64,000 bases of DNA from an uncultured Collinsella sp. (GCA_900544115.1 UQTW01000010.1:11462-75461), one strand, 5' to 3'. Shown: positions 49,275 to 58,449, counted from the stretch's first letter. The notes: a model not told the origin generated them from the sequence alone. Numbers and translations are program-made.

Positions 49275-50741
49275 CTAGAGACTCTTAATACGAGTGCCCG
49301 CGGCTGTATCCTCGATCGTCAGCCCGAGGTCCTTGAGCTGGTCACGGATGGCATCGGCCAGATCCCAGTTCTTGGCGGCGCGGGCCTCGGCGCGAGCCTC
49401 GAGAATCTTGGCAGCAGCCTCGTCCATATCGTCACCCGTGTAGGCAACCAGACCGGCGGCAACGCCCAGCAGTCCCAGCGGCAGCTCGACCTTGGGCTCG
49501 GGAAGCTCGACGCCAAACGTATCGAGCAGCTCGGTCAGCGTATCGGCGGCAGCCAAGACTGCGGCCTTGTCGGCAGCATCGCCCGCCTGCTCCAGATACT
49601 GATTGCACTCGGTGACAAAGCCAAAGACGGCACCCATGGCACCGGCGGTGTTAAAGTCGTCGTCCATGCACTCCTTAAAGGCGGCGCGAGTCTCGGCGGC
49701 CTTGGCGACAAATGCCTCGGCGGCAGCCTTATCGGCGTCGGCCGTCGCGTGGCTTGCAGCCCAGCGCAGGTTCTCGACCGTACCGGCGATACGCGTGAGC
49801 GAGTTCTCGGCACCCTCCAGGCGCTCCCAAGAAAAGTCAAGCGGCGAGCGATAGCTCGTCTGCAGCATCAGCAGGCGCAGAGCCGCAGCAGAGTGCTGCT
49901 CGAGCACCTCGGCCAGCGTAAAGAAGTTACCGAGCGACTTGGACATCTTCTCGCCGTCTACCAGCAGCATGCCCGTGTGCATCCAGGTGTTGGAGAAGCC
50001 CTGGTGCCAGGCGCAGGTGGCCTGGGCGCACTCGTTCTCGTGATGCGGGAAGGCAAGGTCGGAGCCACCGCCGTGGATGTCGATCGGGGTGCCCAGGTAG
50101 CGGTGCACCATGGCGGCGCACTCGGTGTGCCAGCCGGGACGGCCCTCGCCCCAGGGGCTCGGCCAGCTTGGCTCGCCGGGCTTGGCGGCCTTCCACAGGG
50201 CAAAGTCGAGCGGGTCGTTCTTGTCCTCGTTCTCCTCGATGCGCGCACCTACCATAAGGTCGTCGATGTTGCGGCCCGAGACCTGACCATAGTTGGGATC
50301 GCTGCGCACGGCAAAGTACACATCGCCGTTATCGGCTGCGTAAGCGTGGCCCTGCTCGATAAGCGTCTTGATCATGGCGATCATGGGGCCGATCTCCTTG
50401 GTGGCGCGGGGGCGCACATCGGGATCGAGCACATTGGCGGCGCGCATGACGCCGATGAACTTGTCGGAGAACTCCGTCGCGACCTCGGCAGCCGTACGGC
50501 CTTGCTCGTTGGCGCGCTTGATGATCTTGTCATCGACATCGGTGAGGTTCTGGGCGAACGTGACCTCGTAGCCGCTCGCGATGAGCCAGCGACGAATCAC
50601 ATCGAAGCTGATGAACGTGCGGGCGTTGCCGATGTGGATGTTGTCGTAGACCGTGGGGCCGCACACGTACATGCGGACCTTGCCGGACTCGATGGGCTGG
50701 AACTCTTCCTTTTTATGGGTAGCGCTGTTGTAGATACGCAT
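49275..50741 (-). CDS. cysS: Cysteinyl-tRNA synthetase
   Basis: A 488-residue class I synthetase charging tRNA-Cys. CGPTVYDNIHIGNARTFISF includes the HIGH motif and the first zinc ligand, GWHTECAAM and HHENE(C) give further zinc ligands, and KMSKSLGN is the KMSKS loop. A DALR-type helical C-terminus follows. It starts 3 nt after the ispF stop. Confidence 0.97.
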   Translation of the reverse strand: MRIYNSATHKKEEFQPIESGKVRMYVCGPTVYDNIHIGNARTFISFDVIRRWLIASGYEVTFAQNLTDVDDKIIKRANEQGRTAAEVATEFSDKFIGVMRAANVLDPDVRPRATKEIGPMIAMIKTLIEQGHAYAADNGDVYFAVRSDPNYGQVSGRNIDDLMVGARIEENEDKNDPLDFALWKAAKPGEPSWPSPWGEGRPGWHTECAAMVHRYLGTPIDIHGGGSDLAFPHHENECAQATCAWHQGFSNTWMHTGMLLVDGEKMSKSLGNFFTLAEVLEQHSAAALRLLMLQTSYRSPLDFSWERLEGAENSLTRIAGTVENLRWAASHATADADKAAAEAFVAKAAETRAAFKECMDDDFNTAGAMGAVFGFVTECNQYLEQAGDAADKAAVLAAADTLTELLDTFGVELPEPKVELPLGLLGVAAGLVAYTGDDMDEAAAKILEARAEARAAKNWDLADAIRDQLKDLGLTIEDTAAGTRIKSL

Positions 50742-50744
50742 TCG

Positions 50745-51239
50745 TTACTCCTTAACGGTTTTCTGTAGCAGGCAGACGGCCCAGGCGCCGATTCCCTCGC
50801 CCTGGCCTTCCCAACCGAGCTTTTCGGTCGTAGTGGCGGCGACGCCCACTTTTTCGACGTCAACGCCCAGGGCATGGGCAAGGTTGGCGCGCATGGCATC
50901 GCGGTGCGGGGTGATCTTAGGTTGCTGACAGGCAATGGTGCAATCGGCATCGACAAACTCAAAGCCCAGCTCGCGCGCATAGTCCATCACGCGAGCGAGC
51001 AGCACCATCGAATCGGCACCCTCGTAGGCGGGATCGGTGTCGGGGAATAGCTTACCGATGTCTCCCCCGCGGCAGGCGCCCAAAATGGCGTCGGCCAAGG
51101 CGTGCGCGAGCACATCGGCATCCGAGTGGCCCAGCAGACCGCGCTCGTAGGGAATGTCGACACCGCCGATGATACATCGACGCCCCTCCACCAGGCGGTG
51201 AACGTCGTAGCCGTGTCCAATGCGCAGGTTACTGAACAT
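50745..51239 (-). CDS. ispF: 2-C-methyl-D-erythritol 2,4-cyclodiphosphate synthase
   Basis: A 164-residue enzyme of the MEP isoprenoid pathway. GHGYDVHRLVEGRRCIIGG gives the DVH metal site, LLGHSDADVLAHALADAILG the third ligand, and DADCTIACQQPKITPHRDAM the substrate pocket. It overlaps ispD by 11 nt. Adjacent ispD and ispF act in consecutive parts of the same pathway. Confidence 0.96.
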   Translation of the reverse strand: MFSNLRIGHGYDVHRLVEGRRCIIGGVDIPYERGLLGHSDADVLAHALADAILGACRGGDIGKLFPDTDPAYEGADSMVLLARVMDYARELGFEFVDADCTIACQQPKITPHRDAMRANLAHALGVDVEKVGVAATTTEKLGWEGQGEGIGAWAVCLLQKTVKE

Positions 51240-51957
51240 GGGGAAGGTCCTCTCCCTCGGCCATGCGGCCGAGCAGAATCGCGGTTACGGGACGCAGGTC
51301 CTCGGGCACCGTCACCTTAAGGTTGTCGCGCGGGCTCTGAACGCAGCGGACGCGCCCACCCATGCGCTCGACCAGCGAAGAATCGTCGGTGCCGATAAAG
51401 CCCTCGGCGATGGCTGCGGTGTGGGCGCGCTTCATGGCGTCGACGCTAAAGATCTGCGGCGTCTGTGCAGCCCAAAAGAGTTCGCGCGGCGGCGTCTCAA
51501 CGATGTTATCGCCGTCGACGATCTTGAGCGTGTCGATCGCGGGCTGGCCGCACACGACACCGTCGAGGGCGCGGTCGCTCACGAGCACGTCGATAGCGTG
51601 ATCGATCGCCTCGGTCGTAATGAGCGGACGGGCGCCGTCGTGAATGGCGACATATTCGAAACCCGCCGGAACCGCATGCACGCCGGCACGGGTGGAATCC
51701 TGGCGGGTATCGCCGGCATCGGCAAAGCTGATAGGCGTGTCATAGTCAAACGGATCGATGGCCAGGCGGCACATCTCGGCACGACGCTCGGCAGGGCAAA
51801 CCACGACGATGTGTCCGACCTTATCGCTACGGTCAAATGCGCGGATGGACCAGCTCATAAGCGGACGACCCGCTACATTGACGAGCTGCTTGCCACCGGG
51901 GTTACCAAAGCGCTGGCCGCTGCCACCGGCAACGACTACGGCGCATACGGGCGCCAT
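51229..51957 (-). CDS. ispD: 2-C-methyl-D-erythritol 4-phosphate cytidylyltransferase
   Basis: A 242-residue nucleotidyltransferase of the MEP pathway. CAVVVAGGSGQRFGNPGGKQ is the CTP-binding loop (Lys reads later in the motif than in E. coli), HDGARPLI and AAQTPQIFSVDAMKRAH are further signatures, and TDDSSLVERMGGRV ends the core. Start and the disA stop overlap as TAATG. Confidence 0.95.
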   Translation of the reverse strand: MAPVCAVVVAGGSGQRFGNPGGKQLVNVAGRPLMSWSIRAFDRSDKVGHIVVVCPAERRAEMCRLAIDPFDYDTPISFADAGDTRQDSTRAGVHAVPAGFEYVAIHDGARPLITTEAIDHAIDVLVSDRALDGVVCGQPAIDTLKIVDGDNIVETPPRELFWAAQTPQIFSVDAMKRAHTAAIAEGFIGTDDSSLVERMGGRVRCVQSPRDNLKVTVPEDLRPVTAILLGRMAEGEDLPHVQ

Positions 51958-53024
51958 TATGCGTTCCCCTGTTTGGTGCCCTTCATGCGGTACAGGGAGT
52001 CCGCAAGAATGGCAGGGTTGTTAACGCCAAAGTCGCCCAGGCGCTCCGGATCCTCGCTGATGTCGTCCATGAGCTCCTGCAGCGAGCCGTACTCGTCGAC
52101 AATCTTCTCGGCCACGCCGTCACGCACGACGGACACGCGGGAAAGTGTACGCAGGCCCAGCGGCGTCATGACGGAGTCCTCGTCCAGGTCGTCGTAACCC
52201 AAAACCGCCGCCACGTGCTGCGGGTCGGACAGGTCCTTAGGCGTCATGCGGCTAAGCTCGGCGCGAATCTTCTCGGCGTTTGCCTCGGAGGAATCGCTCG
52301 CGTAGTCGCGAATCATCAGGTCGTACTCGGTATCCATGCTGGAGCCGGCGAGCTGCTCGAGCTGCATCTGCACGAGCTTGCCCTGGTTGCCCAGCTTGAC
52401 GATGCAATCCTTAAGCTCGGTCTTTGCCTGCTGCATGATCTCGAAGCTCGAGAAAATACCGGTAATGTCGGCGAGCGTAACGTAGTCGTCGAGCTCAAGG
52501 GCCGTCAGGCGCAGCAGGGAGCGATCGAGCGACTGACGGGTGGTCTGGAGCGTGGCGACGAGCTGGTTGACCGAGCTCATGATGGTGGTGACGGGCTGGA
52601 TCTCGTAGCTCTTGCCGTGAACGTACACATTGACGACGGCACGACGGGCCGAGACCGAGATCACGATGGCATCGGTGAGCACCGACATGCGAGCGGCGGT
52701 GCGGTGACGCATGCCCGTCTCGCTCGTGGCGAGTGAGGGATCGGGATTGAGATGGAAGTTGGCGCGCAGGATCTGGGTGAGGTCGCCGTCGATAACGATG
52801 GCGCCGTCCATCTTGGAGAGCTCGAACAGGCGGTTCGAGGTGAACGAAATGTTGAGCGGGAAGCCGTCGTTACCGGCAGCGAGCACGTTTTCGGTGTCGC
52901 CGACGCAGATAAGGGCGCCCAGGTGACCGGCGATGATCATGTCGAGGGCGGTGCGGATCGGCTGACCAGGTGCCGTCAGGCGGATGGCCTGTTCCATACG
53001 CTTTTGCAGCTCGTTCTTATCCAA
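51957..53024 (-). CDS. disA: DNA integrity scanning protein DisA, diadenylate cyclase
   Basis: A 355-residue enzyme that makes cyclic di-AMP from two ATP. The DAC domain has KMDGAIVIDGDLTQILRANF (DGA) and SETGMRHRTAARMSV (RHR). A helical spine and a C-terminal HhH DNA-binding domain (LSDPQHVAAVLGYDDLDE, PLGLRTLSRVSVVRDGVAEK) follow. It senses branched DNA. First gene of disA-ispD-ispF-cysS-rlmB-yacP; radA, its usual neighbour, is not in view. Confidence 0.96.
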   Translation of the reverse strand: MDKNELQKRMEQAIRLTAPGQPIRTALDMIIAGHLGALICVGDTENVLAAGNDGFPLNISFTSNRLFELSKMDGAIVIDGDLTQILRANFHLNPDPSLATSETGMRHRTAARMSVLTDAIVISVSARRAVVNVYVHGKSYEIQPVTTIMSSVNQLVATLQTTRQSLDRSLLRLTALELDDYVTLADITGIFSSFEIMQQAKTELKDCIVKLGNQGKLVQMQLEQLAGSSMDTEYDLMIRDYASDSSEANAEKIRAELSRMTPKDLSDPQHVAAVLGYDDLDEDSVMTPLGLRTLSRVSVVRDGVAEKIVDEYGSLQELMDDISEDPERLGDFGVNNPAILADSLYRMKGTKQGNA

Positions 53025-53245
53025 GGCATCGCTCCCATCGTATACGCTCCATAAACGCTAAATAGTTTCTCACGGTTTGTCCCCGCGACGCTTGCGAAAT
53101 CCGATGCTTACAGAATGAGCGAACACAGCTTAGGTAGCTCATTTGGGACGGGGCTCTTTTAGCTGCTCATGTGGTAGCATCGGGTCTCATATAAATGAGG
53201 GAGTAGTCGTGTAATCGGGTTCGCCCGCAAAGAGGGGGCCAGACT

Positions 53246-53830
53246 ATGGGACTCGCAGAGCTCATGTTGCTCGCCGTTGGCCTTTCGATGGACGCCTTTG
53301 CCGTTTCCATCTGCAAGGGCCTTGGCATGAAAAAGATCAACCTTAAAGTCGCCGTGGTGCTCGGCCTGTTCTTTGGCGGCTTTCAGGCCGGCATGCCCGT
53401 GATCGGATGGGCGCTCGGCAGTCAATTCATGGGCATCATCGGCCCCATCGACCATTGGATCGCCTTTATCCTTTTGGCCTTTATTGGCGGCAAGATGCTG
53501 TGGGAAGCCTTTACCGAGGACGAGGACGAGAGCGAGGGCGACAACAAGAATGCCGAGAAGATTGACCTGGTAGAATACCTGGTTCTCGCCATTGCCACCT
53601 CGATTGACGCCCTGGCCGTTGGCATCTCGTTTGCGGCGCTCTCGGTTGACATCGTGCCCGCTGTATCGCTTATCGGCGTCACAACGTTTATCTTCTCCGT
53701 CGCCGGCGTAGCGATCGGCCACACCTTTGGCGCGCGCTACGAAAAGCCTGCCACCATCGTGGGTGGCGTCGTGCTCATCCTCATAGGACTTAAGATCTTG
53801 CTTGAGCACCTGGGGATCCTCGCGATATAA
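53246..53830 (+). CDS. mntP: Manganese exporter MntP
   Basis: A 194-residue protein with six membrane helices in two related halves. The conserved acidic motifs are LSMDAFAVSICKGLGMKK and TSIDALAVGISFAALSVD. It exports Mn(II). GAGGGGGCCAGACT precedes the ATG. Upstream GAGGGAGTAG (53198) resembles the start of the Mn-sensing yybP-ykoY element, but the remaining leader is too short to fold as the full motif. Confidence 0.92.
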   Translation: MGLAELMLLAVGLSMDAFAVSICKGLGMKKINLKVAVVLGLFFGGFQAGMPVIGWALGSQFMGIIGPIDHWIAFILLAFIGGKMLWEAFTEDEDESEGDNKNAEKIDLVEYLVLAIATSIDALAVGISFAALSVDIVPAVSLIGVTTFIFSVAGVAIGHTFGARYEKPATIVGGVVLILIGLKILLEHLGILAI

Positions 53831-53870
53831 AATCGCCCCTCATAAGCTCAACGTCAATGTAGAAGTCTCA

Positions 53871-53938
53871 TGCAGAGTTTTGCATAAGCCCTTTTCGTGC
53901 AGACTTTTGCATGTCATACTGATATGCAAAAGTCTGCA
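53871..53938. promoter_or_regulatory. HipB operator: three TGCAGACTTTTGCAT sites
   Basis: A perfect 15-bp inverted repeat, TGCAGACTTTTGCAT at 53898-53912 and its complement at 53924-53938, plus a third copy with one mismatch (TGCAGAGTTTTGCAT) at 53871-53885. The end is 16 nt before the hipB start. Likely target of the HTH protein for autorepression. Confidence 0.8.
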
Positions 53939-53953
53939 TGTTAGGAGATTGCC

Positions 53954-54424
53954 GTGGATACCTTTCCCATCACCACGCCGCGCCAAGCTGGCATCTACGT
54001 GCGCCAGGCACGCGAGTCACAGGGAATCACCCGTGCGACCCTCGCTAAAAAAGCCGGTGTTTCGGAGCGTCTGCTCGCATCGCTCGAGCTAGGAGATGCC
54101 ACCGGCATTCGACTCGACAAGTTGCTGACGATTTTCAATGCTCTTGGACTGGCACTCGCCGCTCAAGGGGATATCGGCGAAGCAAAAAACGAGCGACCAG
54201 TCGACGCCCCGCATGCCAATCCGCTGCCTCGCAGCATCCCCAGGCGCCATCACACTCAACGTCCTCATCATCGTAACCGTCGTAGTACCGCCATTCCGGC
54301 TCTTGCAGATGCCCCCTTTACATCCGCACTCTACGACGAGATCTTCGCCGATTTCGCCATGTCCAATCTTGGAGTCTCGATTGCCGCAAACGCATCTAAC
54401 CAAACCAAGCCCGAAGGGAAATAG
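53954..54424 (+). CDS. hipB: HipB-like antitoxin (HTH, Xre family)
   Basis: A 156-residue protein beginning at GTG 53954 after TTAGGAGATTGCC. Residues 10-70 hold an Xre-type HTH (AGIYVRQARESQGITRATLA, KKAGVSERLLASLELGDATG, LDKLLTIFNALGLALA). The rest is a basic, His/Arg/Pro-rich linker (RSIPRRHHTQRPHHRNRRST) and a C-terminal helix (SALYDEIFADFAMSNLGVS). It is longer than typical HipB (about 88). It ends 3 nt before hipA and should neutralise it while repressing the operon. Confidence 0.85.
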   Translation: MDTFPITTPRQAGIYVRQARESQGITRATLAKKAGVSERLLASLELGDATGIRLDKLLTIFNALGLALAAQGDIGEAKNERPVDAPHANPLPRSIPRRHHTQRPHHRNRRSTAIPALADAPFTSALYDEIFADFAMSNLGVSIAANASNQTKPEGK

Positions 54425-54427
54425 CCA

Positions 54428-55732
54428 ATGGCCAGAACATCACTTCGGACCTTTATTTGCGGCGTACCTGCGGGAACGCTCACGCAAGATGAGAACGGTC
54501 TTATCAGCTTTACCTACGATCATGACTATGACGGGCCAGCCCTATCGACCAACATACCCGTATCGAATCGCACATACGGACAACAGTTCATGAATCCGTA
54601 CTTGTTTGGCCTTCTACCCGACAGCGAGGATCAGCGAAAAGCGATTGCCGCCGAATTCGACGTTAGGCCCAACAATCCCGTTGCGTTGCTCAGCCATATC
54701 GGACTCGACTGTCCGGGCGGAGTGCAGTTTTGTGCCGAAGAAGATGCCGACGCCGTCCTGCATCGCGCTGGCGAATACCGCCCTATAGACGACCACGAAA
54801 TTGCTCTCCGTCTCAAGTCAATCAGAGATGACCGCGATGCATCGTGGATAGGTTTAGATGAAAGTTGGTCGCTTGGAGGCAACCAGGGCAAGTTCGCGCT
54901 CGCGTTCATAGACGGTCGCTGGTGCGAATGCGTGGGCTCCTCGCCCACGACGCATATTTTCAAAAATGGCGTTATCGGATTTAAACTCGAGGCTCTCAAT
55001 GAGTTTGTCTGCATGAAAAGCGCCCAGCGCGCCGGTATCGCAACGGCAAACGTCGAATATCGTATGTTTGAGGACGAACCTGCCCTCATTGTTGAGCGCT
55101 ATGACCGCATGAAAGTCGAAGACGGAACGATCAGGCGCCTACATCAAGAAGACCTCTGTCAGGCACTTGGGGTGATGCCCGCCCAAAAGTACACGGCAGA
55201 CGGCGGCCCGACCACCCGCGACATTCAAGAGCTCCTCGTAAATACGAGCCACCATCAACTTAACCTGTATCTGTTTACGCAAATACTGTTCTTCAACGCC
55301 ATTATCGGCGCACCGGATGCGCATACGAAAAACTATTCCCTGCTCCTTGGAAACGGCGGCACGGCCATGATGGCTCGTATGTACGATGTCGCATCGGGTT
55401 TGGCGTATGAGCGCATGCGCCGCCGGGCGCGCCTTGCCATGAGCGTTGGCGGCGAAAATCGTGTGGGACGCATCGGTCCAGGCGCTATCCGCCGATACCA
55501 CGGTATGGGCGACCCCGCGCTGGAGGCGGCGCTCACCGATGCCGGGCTATCCGAGAAGTTTTGCTTTGCGACCATGATGGACCTCGCCTACGAGGTGCCC
55601 ATTTGCATGGAAGAGGTCATGGACGAATACGCCGACCTGCCCGGCATGGCGGACCTGCGCGAGCATATGCTCGGCCCCGTCCGCGAAAACTGTCAGCGAA
55701 CCCTCGACCTCATCAGGGCGGATATGGGCTAG
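54428..55732 (+). CDS. hipA: HipA-family serine/threonine kinase toxin
   Basis: A 434-residue protein. N-terminal couple domain with FMNPYLFGLLPDSEDQRKAI and CPGGVQFC; SLGGNQGKFALAF is the ATP/activation segment; VERYDR, HQEDLCQALG, IIGAPDAHTKNYSLL (catalytic DAHxKN) and MYDVASG (DFG-like) follow. E. coli HipA phosphorylates glutamyl-tRNA synthetase and induces persistence; the target here is unknown. All motifs look intact. Coupled to hipB upstream. Confidence 0.93.
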   Translation: MARTSLRTFICGVPAGTLTQDENGLISFTYDHDYDGPALSTNIPVSNRTYGQQFMNPYLFGLLPDSEDQRKAIAAEFDVRPNNPVALLSHIGLDCPGGVQFCAEEDADAVLHRAGEYRPIDDHEIALRLKSIRDDRDASWIGLDESWSLGGNQGKFALAFIDGRWCECVGSSPTTHIFKNGVIGFKLEALNEFVCMKSAQRAGIATANVEYRMFEDEPALIVERYDRMKVEDGTIRRLHQEDLCQALGVMPAQKYTADGGPTTRDIQELLVNTSHHQLNLYLFTQILFFNAIIGAPDAHTKNYSLLLGNGGTAMMARMYDVASGLAYERMRRRARLAMSVGGENRVGRIGPGAIRRYHGMGDPALEAALTDAGLSEKFCFATMMDLAYEVPICMEEVMDEYADLPGMADLREHMLGPVRENCQRTLDLIRADMG

Positions 55733-55763
55733 ACGCCAATCAATTTCCCATTTCTTAAAAGAA

Positions 55764-55804
55764 GAGAGGGGGCACCTGTCGCAAAAGACCGGGTGCCCCC
55801 TCTC
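55764..55804 (-). terminator. Bidirectional-type terminator between hipA and pepD
   Basis: GAGAGGGGGCACC / GGGTGCCCCCTCTC stem with a 14-nt loop; TTCTTTT follows on the minus strand. Converging genes share it. Confidence 0.8.
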
Positions 55805-55859
55805 GTAATGTCATTTGCAATCCGCTAGCACGTGGCTCGGACTGCTGCTAGCGCAATCT

Positions 55860-57317
55860 TTACGCAGCGAGACGCTTGAGAACGTCGATGAGCAACTCGT
55901 AGAAGCGCTCGGCAGAAGCGAGCTCCATGCTCTCGTCCGGGGTGTGGACATCGGAGAGCGTCGGGCCCACGGCGATGGCGTCCAGGCCGTGCAGGGCCTC
56001 GGCAAACAGGCCGCACTCAAGGCCGGCGTGAATGGACTCGATGCGCAGCTCGGAGCCAAAGAGCTCGCGATAGCTCTCGACAAAGACGTCGCGGATCGGC
56101 GAATGCTCGGCATAGCTCCAGCCGGGATACTCGAACTCGAACTTGGCGTCGAAGCCCAGGACATCGGCCAACATCTGCAGGCGGTCCTTGAACTCGTTCT
56201 GCAGCGAGGTGATCGAGGAGCGCGGGGACAGCATGATCTTGACCTGGTCGTCAGAGGTGGCAACCACGCCGATGTTGGAGGAAACCTCGACGGAGCCGTC
56301 GGTGGCGACGTTGCGGCGAATCACGCCGTTGGGGGCAAGACGCAGAGCGCGGATGAGGGCAAGCGCGGACTTCTGGTCCATGGCCTCGACCTCGGCGTCG
56401 TCGGCAATCTCGACGGTGCAGGTAAAGCCAGGGTCGAAGACCTCGAGCTCGGCAGTGACGTCGGCGATGATGTCCTTTGCGATCTGGGCCGCGGCCTCGG
56501 CGGCAGCGTGATCGGCATAGACCAGAACGGCCTTGCACTCACGGTTGATAGCGTTGTCCTTGGTGCCGCCGTTGAAGCTGACGATGGCGGGCTCGCCGGC
56601 AACCATCAGGCGGTCGATGATGCGGGCCATGATGAGGTTGCCATTGCCTCGCTCCAAGTGAATATCGCTGCCGGAGTGACCACCCAGCAGGCCGGAGATG
56701 TCGAGCGTGAGGGTGCTACCGGTCTTGTGCTCGCGCACGATGGGGCAGGTGTAGGTAACGACGACGCCGCCGGCGCAGCTGACGGTGGCAACGCCCTCTT
56801 CCTCGGAGTCAAGGTTAATCATGGTGCGGGCGCTAATCTGGGACTTGTCGAGCGTCTCGGCGCCGACCAGGCCAGTCTCCTCGTCGGTGGTGAATACGCA
56901 CTCGAGGGCGGGGTGGGCAATCGAATCGTCGTTGAGCACGGTAAGCATAAGCGCGACAGCAATGCCGTTGTCGGCGCCCAGGGTGGTGCCGTTAGCGGTG
57001 AGGACGCCGTCCTTGACGACCAGATCGATACCATCGGTCGTAAAGTCGTGCTCAACGGAGCCCAGCTTGTCGCACACCATGTCGATATGGCCCTGCAACA
57101 TCACGGTCGGGGCATTCTCGGCACCGGCAGATGCGGGCTTGCGAATGATGACGTTGTAGACCTCGTCCTGGTACACATCGAGGCCGCGCTCCTTGGCAAA
57201 CGCGACCAGGAAATCGCTGATGCCCTTCTCGTTGCCAGACCCACGGGGGATCGCGCTGACCTCCTCAAAGAAATGGAACAGCTGGACGGGCTCGTAGCCG
57301 GTAATCTTGTAGTCCAT
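55860..57317 (-). CDS. pepD: Aminoacyl-histidine (Xaa-His) dipeptidase, M20C family
   Basis: A 485-residue cytoplasmic metallopeptidase. VMLQGHIDMV gives the HxD zinc site, TLGADNGIAVALML the bridging Asp, FTTDEETGLVGAE the catalytic Glu, and ESIHAGLECGLFA a distal His ligand; GLLGGHSGSDIH and the lid domain lie between. It splits dipeptides such as carnosine-like Xaa-His. ATG 57317 follows CCAAGGAGGCACC, so the longer frame from 57422 is rejected. Confidence 0.95.
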   Translation of the reverse strand: MDYKITGYEPVQLFHFFEEVSAIPRGSGNEKGISDFLVAFAKERGLDVYQDEVYNVIIRKPASAGAENAPTVMLQGHIDMVCDKLGSVEHDFTTDGIDLVVKDGVLTANGTTLGADNGIAVALMLTVLNDDSIAHPALECVFTTDEETGLVGAETLDKSQISARTMINLDSEEEGVATVSCAGGVVVTYTCPIVREHKTGSTLTLDISGLLGGHSGSDIHLERGNGNLIMARIIDRLMVAGEPAIVSFNGGTKDNAINRECKAVLVYADHAAAEAAAQIAKDIIADVTAELEVFDPGFTCTVEIADDAEVEAMDQKSALALIRALRLAPNGVIRRNVATDGSVEVSSNIGVVATSDDQVKIMLSPRSSITSLQNEFKDRLQMLADVLGFDAKFEFEYPGWSYAEHSPIRDVFVESYRELFGSELRIESIHAGLECGLFAEALHGLDAIAVGPTLSDVHTPDESMELASAERFYELLIDVLKRLAA

Positions 57318-57465
57318 GGTGCCTCCTTGGCGCAACTGGTTAGACAATAAGACATGCGCCTTGTATATTCCCAGACTTCGTTTGCATAAACCAGTCGAAA
57401 ACGCCGAGCGCCCTCGCATCATCGGCTAACGGTGAGGAAACGTCACTTTATCAAGATAAAGCAGC

Positions 57466-57987
57466 TTAGACGAGCCGCGCCGAAGGGACGTTGGACCCTT
57501 CAACCAGCCTCAACGCCTGTTGAACGTTAATGCATACACCATTGGTATGTTTAATAAGATTCTTGTCCTCCGTCACGACGTAATCGGCATCAATGCGATT
57601 GGCGACGCCCAGCATCAGGTCGTCCTCAAAGTCGTTGTGATGATACTTGAACACAAAGGAGTCGAAGACCTCGTCTGCACCGACCGGCGCGATGAGGGCG
57701 AGCCCGCGCATCTGCCGAACGCATGCCCAGGCCGTTTCGTCCGCCGCCGCAATGGCGTTATCGCTCAGCGAACCATTCTTCCTTCGGCACTCCCTCTTAA
57801 TCGCCGCCGAGACAAGATACGAGACATCTTTGACCGAAAGAGACGAGGCAAACAGGGCAATCTGCTCCGAGACATCGGCAATCTCGAATAGACGGGCGAC
57901 ATCCGCTGTCCGGTCCGACCTTCCAGAAAAGTAATCCATCCATACGTTGGTGTCGATGAGCAACTTGAGAATGCCGTCTGCACTCAT
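57466..57987 (-). CDS. PIN-domain toxin (VapC-like ribonuclease)
   Basis: A 173-residue protein with LKLLIDTNVWMDYFSGR (first Asp), a central acidic helix, and DDLMLGVANRIDADYVVTED (last acidic cluster, with KNL). This is the PIN nuclease pattern; VapC-type toxins cut tRNA or mRNA. GTGGAGCT lies before the ATG, and the ATG overlaps the antitoxin stop (ATGA). Confidence 0.85.
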   Translation of the reverse strand: MSADGILKLLIDTNVWMDYFSGRSDRTADVARLFEIADVSEQIALFASSLSVKDVSYLVSAAIKRECRRKNGSLSDNAIAAADETAWACVRQMRGLALIAPVGADEVFDSFVFKYHHNDFEDDLMLGVANRIDADYVVTEDKNLIKHTNGVCINVQQALRLVEGSNVPSARLV

Positions 57988-58343
57988 AGCTCCACCCACT
58001 CGGGATAGCGCTCCGCCATTGCTTCCTCATAGAGGTCATCGTAGTCACCCGAGAGGTCGGGAACAGGGATGCCGTATTTGAGGCACGCATCGCGCACGAT
58101 GTGGCTGCCCTGCGTAACCCTTGATTCCACCGACGCAGTCGCTGGCACGTTAGAGCTCGGTGCCGCAACCCCCGATCTCGAGGGCATGCATCCGTTGACG
58201 ACCAGATATTCCCAAAGTGTCCGCACCGCTTGAGACGGCGTCATGCCGATATGCGCCAGCACGGCGTCCCCAGCCTCTTTGAGTTGGCGATCCATGCGCA
58301 CATTCATCTGGACCGGCCGTGAGTCGAGTACCGATATAGGCAT
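57984..58343 (-). CDS. RelB/DinJ-type antitoxin
   Basis: A 119-residue protein. Residues 8-55 (SRPVQMNVRMDRQLKEAGDA, VLAHIGMTPSQAVRTLWEYL) are the ribbon-helix-helix of RelB/DinJ antitoxins; an acidic C-terminus (DLSGDYDDLYEEAMAERYPE) would wrap the toxin. RelB-type antitoxins usually pair with RelE/YafQ folds, but here the partner is a PIN protein. AGAAGGAGCTAGT precedes the ATG; a TATACT promoter box lies at about 58381. Confidence 0.82.
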   Translation of the reverse strand: MPISVLDSRPVQMNVRMDRQLKEAGDAVLAHIGMTPSQAVRTLWEYLVVNGCMPSRSGVAAPSSNVPATASVESRVTQGSHIVRDACLKYGIPVPDLSGDYDDLYEEAMAERYPEWVEL

Positions 58344-58398
58344 ACTAGCTCCTTCTGCTATACATATTTATATTTCGAGTATAGCACCATTTACTCAT

Positions 58399-58432
58399 AA
58401 AAAAGGGGCGCCCCGACAGGAGTGCCCCTTCG
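58399..58432 (-). terminator. Terminator after clpC
   Basis: GAAGGGGCACTCCTGTCGGG ... GCCCCTTTTTT stem-loop on the minus strand, 18 nt past the clpC stop. Confidence 0.8.
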
Positions 58433-58449
58433 CAAAGCTATGTTAACCC

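Noticed and set aside
53190..53245. yybP-ykoY manganese riboswitch before mntP
   Set aside because: GAGGGAGTAG matches the first conserved block, but only about 48 nt remain before the start codon, too short for the usual aptamer, and the second conserved block is not seen.
55815..57350. 511-codon plus-strand frame opposite pepD
   Set aside because: Antisense shadow; no initiation signal and low-complexity product.
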